Virus record (IMG/VR): IMGVR_UViG_3300009183_000320
Location: 1-26,591 of that record
Reading direction: 5' to 3' (one strand)
Length of the DNA stretch: 26,591 nt
DNA from: a virus
Part shown: in pieces, positions 22,871 through 26,591 of the stretch
Numbering within the stretch: position 1 is the first letter of the stretch
How the letters are laid out: each line of letters opens with the position of its first letter
The notes under the pieces: generated by a model
The model's input: only the letters and a program-made list of their open reading frames with translations
Databases searched by the model: none
What the model was told of the DNA's origin: nothing
Position numbers and translations under genes: made by a program

Positions 22871-23101
22871 TTATTTTATTTTACCTTCTCTTTTGTTTAT
22901 TAAAAATTGTTGATACTTCTTCTCAATACCATTTAACCTTTCGTTATTTTCGGGCAACCATTCACCACGTCTTACCCATCCTCTCATTACTGAAATCATA
23001 CCTTCGTTAAAAGCACCATCAAAATACATTGGTGAATACTCATCTAAAAACTCAATGTAAGAGTTCATTCGTTTAATTTGTTTTTGTGTTAATTTTTCCA
23101 T
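22871..23101 (-). CDS. First leftward early protein, unknown
   Basis: A 76-residue protein (MEKLTQKQIKRMNSYIEFLD...) that opens with a basic helix, has a central segment with SPMYFDGAFNEGMISVMRGWVRRG, and ends Lys-rich. It is the first gene of the leftward early unit, with its ATG about 45 bases from the start predicted for promoter copy 3 and preceded by AACGTT. Small size, position and early promoter suggest a host-takeover type protein, but this is inference. Family not recognised. Confidence 0.58.
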   Translation of the reverse strand: MEKLTQKQIKRMNSYIEFLDEYSPMYFDGAFNEGMISVMRGWVRRGEWLPENNERLNGIEKKYQQFLINKREGKIK

Positions 23102-23149
23102 AACGTTTGTTAGTTGTAGGTAACCACCCTTTTAATTGTTTGATATATG

Positions 23150-23181
23150 TAAAGATAGGTAAAACTACTCAATATTCCTAA
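23150..23181 (-). promoter_or_regulatory. Early promoter cassette copy 3
   Basis: Minus strand: TTAG (23181-23178), 20-base spacer containing TTGAGTAGTTTTACC, then TATCTTTA (23157-23150). It is divergent from the plus-strand promoter at 23275, with the 27-bp palindrome between them. Confidence 0.78.
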
Positions 23182-23206
23182 TTATTTAGGTACTTTTTTC
23201 CACATT

Positions 23207-23215
23207 TTATCCACA
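23207..23215 (+). promoter_or_regulatory. DnaA-box-like TTATCCACA
   Basis: A second exact TTATCCACA, 26 bases from the -33 box of promoter copy 3 and preceded by another CCACATT. It lies within the control region upstream of the initiator-like gene. Confidence 0.5.
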
Positions 23216-23220
23216 TTTGT

Positions 23221-23247
23221 GCAACTAGTTGATAATCAATGAGTTGC
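23221..23247 (+). promoter_or_regulatory. 27-bp palindromic operator-like site (element copy 4)
   Basis: GCAACT (23221-23226) and AGTTGC (23242-23247) form the outer arms and TTGAT-A-ATCAA (23229-23239) the centre of a 27-base dyad; only two pairs fail. It lies 40 bases upstream of the leftward -33 box and 28 bases upstream of the rightward -33 box, a natural place to control both promoters. Confidence 0.65.
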
Positions 23248-23274
23248 ATATTAGGTAAAATAAACCCTATTTTA

Positions 23275-23306
23275 TTTGGTAGTTTTAGATATTCTTCGTA
23301 TCTTTG
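23275..23306 (+). promoter_or_regulatory. Rightward early promoter, near-leaderless
   Basis: TTTG (23275-23278), 20-base spacer, TATCTTTG (23299-23306): a perfect host-type match. The ATG of the initiator-like gene begins five bases after the -7 box, so transcription would start at or next to the start codon. The spacer resembles that of the 23765 promoter (GGTAGTTT near the start, TTCG at the end). Confidence 0.85.
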
Positions 23307-23310
23307 TTAA

Positions 23311-23760
23311 ATGAAAGGAAACTTTACACAAATATCTAATGAGTTAATGAGGTGTATTAACTTAACTCCTACTGAAAAATCTTTATTAGTTATACTATAT
23401 GGGTTACCTAAAACATTTGTAATACGAAAGGAAATACTGCACAAACTATATGGGTTTGGTGTTACACAATTAGATACTGCATGGAAAGGTTTAAAGAAAA
23501 AAGGTTTTATTATTTCAAAAAGATTACCTTCAAATGGTAAGTTTAATAATTGGAAACACACCATCAATATTACACCAGTAGGTTTTACACCCATAGGTTT
23601 TACACCCATCCAAAACATATCCATTAAAGAAGATTGTAACCCAGGTAATATTTTAAATAAAAAGATTAACAGTTCCCAGGATACTGCTTCCCAGGGTATT
23701 GCTGATATTGATATTGAGAAATCTTTTGCTGATATAAAAAAGATTTTAAATAATTATTAA
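23311..23760 (+). CDS. Winged-helix replication-initiator-like protein
   Basis: A 149-residue protein. Residues 1-85 (FTQISNELMRCINLTPTEKS, then LLVILYGLPKTFVIRKEILH, then LDTAWKGLKKKGFIISKRL) have the layout of the winged-helix N-terminus of phage replisome organisers and DnaD-like initiators: F-T-Q-I-x-N, helix, helix, then a wing of KKKGFI...R. The rest is low in structure and carries a five-residue repeat (TPVGF, TPIGF, TPIQN) coded by three 15-base DNA repeats. It is the first gene of the rightward unit behind a strong early promoter. A role in starting phage replication is likely; a transcription regulator is the alternative. Confidence 0.62.
   Translation: MKGNFTQISNELMRCINLTPTEKSLLVILYGLPKTFVIRKEILHKLYGFGVTQLDTAWKGLKKKGFIISKRLPSNGKFNNWKHTINITPVGFTPIGFTPIQNISIKEDCNPGNILNKKINSSQDTASQGIADIDIEKSFADIKKILNNY
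23568..23612 (+). repeat. Three 15-bp direct repeats (iteron-like)
   Basis: Units at 23568-23582, 23583-23597 and 23598-23612 share the core TTACACC and mostly TTTTACACCCAT. An AT-rich stretch (TAATATTTTAAATAAAAAG) follows from about 23645. Two further short direct repeats TTCCCAGG lie at about 23672-23697. Repeats plus an AT-rich stretch inside an initiator gene recall the lambda origin within gene O. The repeat also makes a five-residue protein repeat, so a purely protein-level reason is possible. Confidence 0.5.
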
Positions 23761-23764
23761 GAAG

Positions 23765-23796
23765 TTTGGTAGTTTCAGTTTTTATTCGTATCTTTG
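23765..23796 (+). promoter_or_regulatory. Second rightward early promoter
   Basis: TTTG (23765-23768), 20-base spacer, TATCTTTG (23789-23796), only four bases after the stop of the initiator-like gene. The spacer shares GGTAGTTT, AG and TTCG positions with the 23275 promoter. Predicted leader to the 23819 ATG is about 17 bases. Confidence 0.83.
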
Positions 23797-23818
23797 TTAA
23801 ACAATTAAATTATATAAT

Positions 23819-24301
23819 ATGGCACAGTACAAAAGCAATGAGGATTACCAAAAGGAATTACTCATTCAGTTTGATGAATTATCATCACAGGAATTAAAAG
23901 GGTTAATCTCTAAATGTAAAAACTTCTTACCAAAGTTTGAAGTAGAAGATAGTAATAGGGATTACCTAATCAGTAACATTATAACACAATGTGAAGAAAT
24001 GAAACAAATCACTTTCAATCAATGGAAAGCATTATCAGCTTTTTGTAGAGATTGCACTAAGTTGGATATGGTTAATAACAAAGTTAAATCATTGGAAGAC
24101 CCGATTGATTATGTATTTGATAACACTCCAAATGCTATTGATTTAAATAAACTATCTCCAGCTCAATTGGAAAGTTACTTACAAAATGAAAGTAAGAATA
24201 AGTTAAGCTCAGATATGAATAGAGTTATTGAGGAAGCATTTGCTGATAGATACAAAGTTACCAAAGAAGGTAAAGCAATTAAATTACCAAAATCAAACTA
24301 A
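23819..24301 (+). CDS. Early helical protein of unknown function
   Basis: A 160-residue acidic protein, mostly helical (NEDYQKELLIQFDELSSQEL, MKQITFNQWKALSAFCRDCT, LSPAQLESYLQNESKNKLSS). One Cys pair (FCRDC) is present but no clear metal site. It is expressed from its own promoter at 23765, directly downstream of the initiator-like gene, and its stop overlaps the HNH gene start (TAATG). A replication accessory role such as a helicase loader is conceivable from position alone. Confidence 0.55.
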   Translation: MAQYKSNEDYQKELLIQFDELSSQELKGLISKCKNFLPKFEVEDSNRDYLISNIITQCEEMKQITFNQWKALSAFCRDCTKLDMVNNKVKSLEDPIDYVFDNTPNAIDLNKLSPAQLESYLQNESKNKLSSDMNRVIEEAFADRYKVTKEGKAIKLPKSN

Positions 24302-24660
24302 TGGATAACTTAAAACTAATAGATGGGTTTGATGATTATTATATCTCACCCGATGGTACAATTTATAGTACTAAATACTCAAAGAGATACAACCACGAAG
24401 GTAAGTTAAGATTATTGAAACCACGTACACATCCATCAGGATATTTATATGCTGGATTGTTTAAAGGTGTTGGTAGCAGTAAACAAAGATTATGGAGAAG
24501 GGTTCACAGGTTAGTTGTTGAATCTTTTATTGGACCTATACCTGATGGGTTAGAGGTGAACCATAAAGATTTAAACAAACACAATAACAACGTTTCTAAT
24601 TTGGAAATTGTTACTCGTAGACAAAACATAATTCATTTTCATGCAAACAAAACAAAATAA
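24301..24660 (+). CDS. NUMOD4/HNH homing-type endonuclease
   Basis: A 119-residue free-standing endonuclease. The N-terminus (LIDGFDDYYISPDGTIYSTK) is a NUMOD4 DNA-binding motif, followed by the HNH core: VHRLV with H69, EVNHKDLNKHNNN with H88, and NLEIVT (100-105), then HFHANK at the end. Such genes cut DNA at specific sites and are spread by homing between phages. It overlaps the preceding stop by one base, so it is tightly built into the operon without disrupting a visible reading frame. Length is normal for a minimal member. Confidence 0.85.
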   Translation: MDNLKLIDGFDDYYISPDGTIYSTKYSKRYNHEGKLRLLKPRTHPSGYLYAGLFKGVGSSKQRLWRRVHRLVVESFIGPIPDGLEVNHKDLNKHNNNVSNLEIVTRRQNIIHFHANKTK

Positions 24661-24676
24661 GAAAAACATATTAGGT

Positions 24677-24964
24677 ATGAGTAAGAATGATGGAGCAACT
24701 TCTTTTATGGGAGTAACTAAACATCAGGCGTTTACTCACCTTAAGATTAAATGGTATCGTTTTAAATACTCAATCAAATTAGGAAGTTGGTTAGAGTTTC
24801 TGATAGAGATATTCACATTAGGAAAGGGAGAAGCTATTGCACTTTGGATATCAAAGAAAGTGTTTAAGAAAGATAGTTGTGGTTGTTGTGAAAGGAAACA
24901 ATGGTTAAACCGATTAACAAACCCTAACTACAATGGATGGTGTGATAAAATAAAATTATATTAA
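24677..24964 (+). CDS. Small protein with hydrophobic segment and CGCC motif
   Basis: Starting at the ATG after the HNH stop (an upstream ATG at 24641 lies inside the HNH gene), a 95-residue protein. It has a hydrophobic stretch (SWLEFLIEIFTLGKGEAIALWI) and ends with CGCCERKQWLNRLTNPNYNGWC. The pattern C-G-C-x-x-R-x-x-x-L-N recurs, as I recall, at the C-terminus of small proteins in Bacteroidota phages; the function is unknown. The hydrophobic part could be a membrane anchor or an amphipathic helix. It is separated from the next gene by a single base. Confidence 0.55.
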   Translation: MSKNDGATSFMGVTKHQAFTHLKIKWYRFKYSIKLGSWLEFLIEIFTLGKGEAIALWISKKVFKKDSCGCCERKQWLNRLTNPNYNGWCDKIKLY

Positions 24965-24965
24965 T

Positions 24966-25199
24966 ATGGAAGAAGTTAAAGATTACTCACCATTCAATCA
25001 GGTTGAGTTTGAATCAATGGCAGCTGATTTAGAATCAGTAGGTGCTTATCTACCTGAAGATAAACTTAATATCTTTTGGGAAAGATGTACACGAATTAGA
25101 GGTAAGGGTGAACCACGACCATGCAGTTGTGGGAGTGCCGGTCCTCTATGGGGAAAGTGTGTAGAAGATATTAGAAACTTTGTAAATGCACGAAAGTAA
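24966..25199 (+). CDS. Small Cys-containing phage protein, unknown
   Basis: A 77-residue protein (MEEVKDYSPFNQVEFESMAA...) whose C-terminal half reads FWERCTRIRGKGEPRPCSCG then GPLWGKCVEDIRNFV. Four Cys (ERC, PCSC, GKC) could hold a zinc ion. I recall the C-S-C-G-S-x-G-x-L-W block in other Bacteroidota phage genomes near regulators. It overlaps the following sigma-like gene by 14 bases, suggesting coupled translation. It may work with that regulator, but this is inference. Confidence 0.55.
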   Translation: MEEVKDYSPFNQVEFESMAADLESVGAYLPEDKLNIFWERCTRIRGKGEPRPCSCGSAGPLWGKCVEDIRNFVNARK

Positions 25200-25746
25200 A
25201 TTAACTTTAGAGCAAATATTAAAAGAGAACAACAGGAGATTAGATATACTATGTAAAACTAAACACACCTGGTTGCTTAAAGCAGCATACAACATAACGA
25301 AGAATGCAGATGTATCAGATGATTTAGTTTCTGAACTTTATTTATATATTGCGGAGAGGGGTAATCAAAATATATGGTATGGTAAGAACGAATTCAATAT
25401 GATGTATCTGCATTCTTATTTGCGTACACGTTGGATAAACCTAATTAAGAAAGCATCTAAAACTGAAAAGATATCAGATGATTGGGATACCGTTGATGAG
25501 GAGTATGATATAGATTTAGATATGAAGATACAAGCTACCTACGATGAAGTAGTAGATGAGATACAACAATTACAAAAAACAAAGATGTGGGGTTCAGCAA
25601 GGTTAGCAGAGTTATATCTCTTTAACGATGAGATGACGTTGGACAAACTATCTAAAGAGATTGGTATAAGCAAATCTACTTCGTTCTTAAATGTACGCAA
25701 GATTAAGCAACACATAAGAAACACCAAAGTAAATCCTTTCCGTTAA
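25186..25746 (+). CDS. Second sigma-factor-like protein
   Basis: A 186-residue protein. Residues 28-90 (TWLLKAAYNITKNADVSDDL, then SELYLYIAERG, then YLHSYLRTRWINLIKK) resemble the region 2 fold of small sigma factors, with the acidic DDLVSELY helix and the basic aromatic YLRTRWINLIKK helix. Residues about 147-180 (EMTLDKLSKEIGISKSTSFL) form a helix-turn-helix as in region 4. Overall length and order fit an ECF-like sigma of phage type. It lies in the rightward early unit and its stop overlaps the Mom-like start. Together with the 18289 protein it gives two sigma-like genes, perhaps for successive gene sets. Confidence 0.6.
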   Translation: MHESKLTLEQILKENNRRLDILCKTKHTWLLKAAYNITKNADVSDDLVSELYLYIAERGNQNIWYGKNEFNMMYLHSYLRTRWINLIKKASKTEKISDDWDTVDEEYDIDLDMKIQATYDEVVDEIQQLQKTKMWGSARLAELYLFNDEMTLDKLSKEIGISKSTSFLNVRKIKQHIRNTKVNPFR

Positions 25747-26495
25747 TGGAGTTAAGAGAGATACCATTAAAGATAGCAAACGAATTAATCGTAAGGAACT
25801 ATTGGACACATAAGATATCTAAACCACCGAAATATAGTTTGGGGATTTATATTGATGGAGATATTAAAGGTGTTATACAATTAGGTTGGGGAGTTAATCC
25901 AAAAGAAACACAAAAGAAAGTTAAGGGAACAAAGGAAGGAGAGTGGTTAGAGTTAGTTAAGATGTGGACAGCAAATGAAGTACCACCAAATACAGGAAGT
26001 AAAGCAATGGGTTTAATGTTCCAATGGATAAGAGATAATCAACCTGATATAAAATGGTTAATTACATTCGCAAACGGAGCAGCAGGACATGTAGGTACAC
26101 AATATCAAGCGAGCAATTGGATATATACGGGATACAATAAGGTAGGAGGAATGTGGGTAACAAAAGAAGGAGAGATGATACACAACCTAACACTAATGTA
26201 TAACGATAAGATACCTAACACAAAGAGAGAAACATTAGAGAGCATATTTGGTAAACCCCTTTATAGAGTAGTGGGTGGACAGTTTAGATACTTTTATTTT
26301 ATACACAAAGCAGAAAGGAAGAACCTCACTTTAGATGAACTACCATACCCAAAGCAAAGGGATTTAAAAGATTACATAGAGATATTAGATGCGAACTGGG
26401 AAGGACCTAAACCACTTTGGGATGAAGTAGCAGGATGTATCCGTAATAGAGCAGAAACATGGCATGCTTCAACGATAAATACAATATGGTGGTAG
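25746..26495 (+). CDS. Mom-like DNA adenine modification protein
   Basis: A 249-residue protein of GNAT-like layout. The N-terminal part (ANELIVRNYWTHKISKPPKYSLGIYIDGDIKGVIQLGWG) has the first strand-helix of Mom-type proteins, in which Y, H and K residues lie before G-x-Y-x-x-G. WLELVKMWTAN and a helix follow, then LITFANGAAGHVGTQYQAS (106-124) and NWIYTGYNKVGG, the most diagnostic segment of the family. Phage Mu Mom converts adenine in DNA to a carbamoylmethyl form that blocks many restriction enzymes. A Mom-like role in protecting this phage's DNA is thus likely but not proven. One base overlaps the sigma-like gene. Confidence 0.68.
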   Translation: MELREIPLKIANELIVRNYWTHKISKPPKYSLGIYIDGDIKGVIQLGWGVNPKETQKKVKGTKEGEWLELVKMWTANEVPPNTGSKAMGLMFQWIRDNQPDIKWLITFANGAAGHVGTQYQASNWIYTGYNKVGGMWVTKEGEMIHNLTLMYNDKIPNTKRETLESIFGKPLYRVVGGQFRYFYFIHKAERKNLTLDELPYPKQRDLKDYIEILDANWEGPKPLWDEVAGCIRNRAETWHASTINTIWW

Positions 26496-26542
26496 AGTGT
26501 TATAATATATAGAAACGATTAAATATCGTATCAAAAACGAAT

Positions 26543-26591
26543 ATGGAAAAGAGCAGAGAGCATTTATTTAAACCAGGCAATAAGATGGGTG
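26543..26591 (+). CDS. Start of a gene, perhaps terminase small subunit (partial)
   Basis: The ATG at 26543 opens a frame to the right edge, giving MEKSREHLFKPGNKMG. The FKPGNKMG string is typical of the N-terminus of small terminase subunits and related HTH proteins that begin with a basic tail of this kind. Only 16 codons are present, so this stays a suggestion. The 47 bases before it hold a TATATAG string and no host-type promoter. Confidence 0.42.
   Translation, partial: MEKSREHLFKPGNKMG

Noticed and set aside
22798-23010. Plus-strand 70-residue hydrophobic frame opposite the leftward early genes
   Set aside because: Made of Leu/Ile/Phe codons that arise from the complement of Lys/Glu/Asn-rich helices; the minus genes have promoter and leader signals, this has none.

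Overview
This window reads as one tailed-phage genome segment infecting a member of the Bacteroidota. The DNA is AT-rich. Starts are preceded by A-rich sequence rather than Shine-Dalgarno motifs. Several promoters match the Bacteroidota housekeeping pattern TTTG-N20-TANNTTTG. There is no integrase, no tRNA and no recognisable host gene. A tape measure and an HK97-gp10-like tail completion protein, with no sheath protein, suggest a long non-contractile tail (siphovirus-like).

Layout. (1) 74-4910, plus strand: major capsid protein and a probable tail tube protein, closed by a strong terminator at 1694-1723, then portal, connector, probable tail terminator and gp10-like completion protein. (2) 4956-12288: two large tail proteins, then three adhesin-like proteins joined by Thr/Ser-rich hinges; two of these share a duplicated N-terminal domain. 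(3) 12335-14410: a DxD glycosyltransferase and two SAM methyltransferases, translationally coupled and directly behind the adhesins. (4) 14429-18292: a small ORF, the tape measure, an XkdF-like prohead protease, a DUF5856-like helical protein and two small proteins sharing an N-terminal peptide. (5) 18289-19158, minus strand: a sigma-factor-like protein with its own host-type promoter, convergent with the late genes. (6) 19255-19693: a small two-module protein, then a long hairpin plus UUCG terminator that may be a small RNA, then a terminator facing the other way. (7) 19807-23101, minus strand: seven small proteins of unknown function, driven by three copies of one promoter cassette. (8) 23311-26591, plus strand: a winged-helix replication-initiator-like protein, an unknown protein, a NUMOD4/HNH endonuclease, two small Cys-containing proteins, a second sigma-like protein, a Mom-like DNA modification protein and the first codons of a probable small terminase.

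How it may work. Leftward and rightward early genes diverge from 23101-23311. This region holds back-to-back host-type promoters, a 27-bp dyad and a DnaA-box-like TTATCCACA. One or both sigma-like proteins would then turn on the late head and tail genes, possibly through TATATAA-type sites. The right edge (TerS-like) could join the left edge (capsid) through an unseen packaging segment in a circular or circularly permuted map; that is inference.

Most noteworthy are the triplicated promoter cassette with fixed spacing between its elements, the hinge-linked adhesins followed by a putative O-glycosyltransferase, the shared N-terminal peptide behind the prohead protease, and the compact small-RNA candidate. 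All family calls are from reading the sequence; no database search was run.
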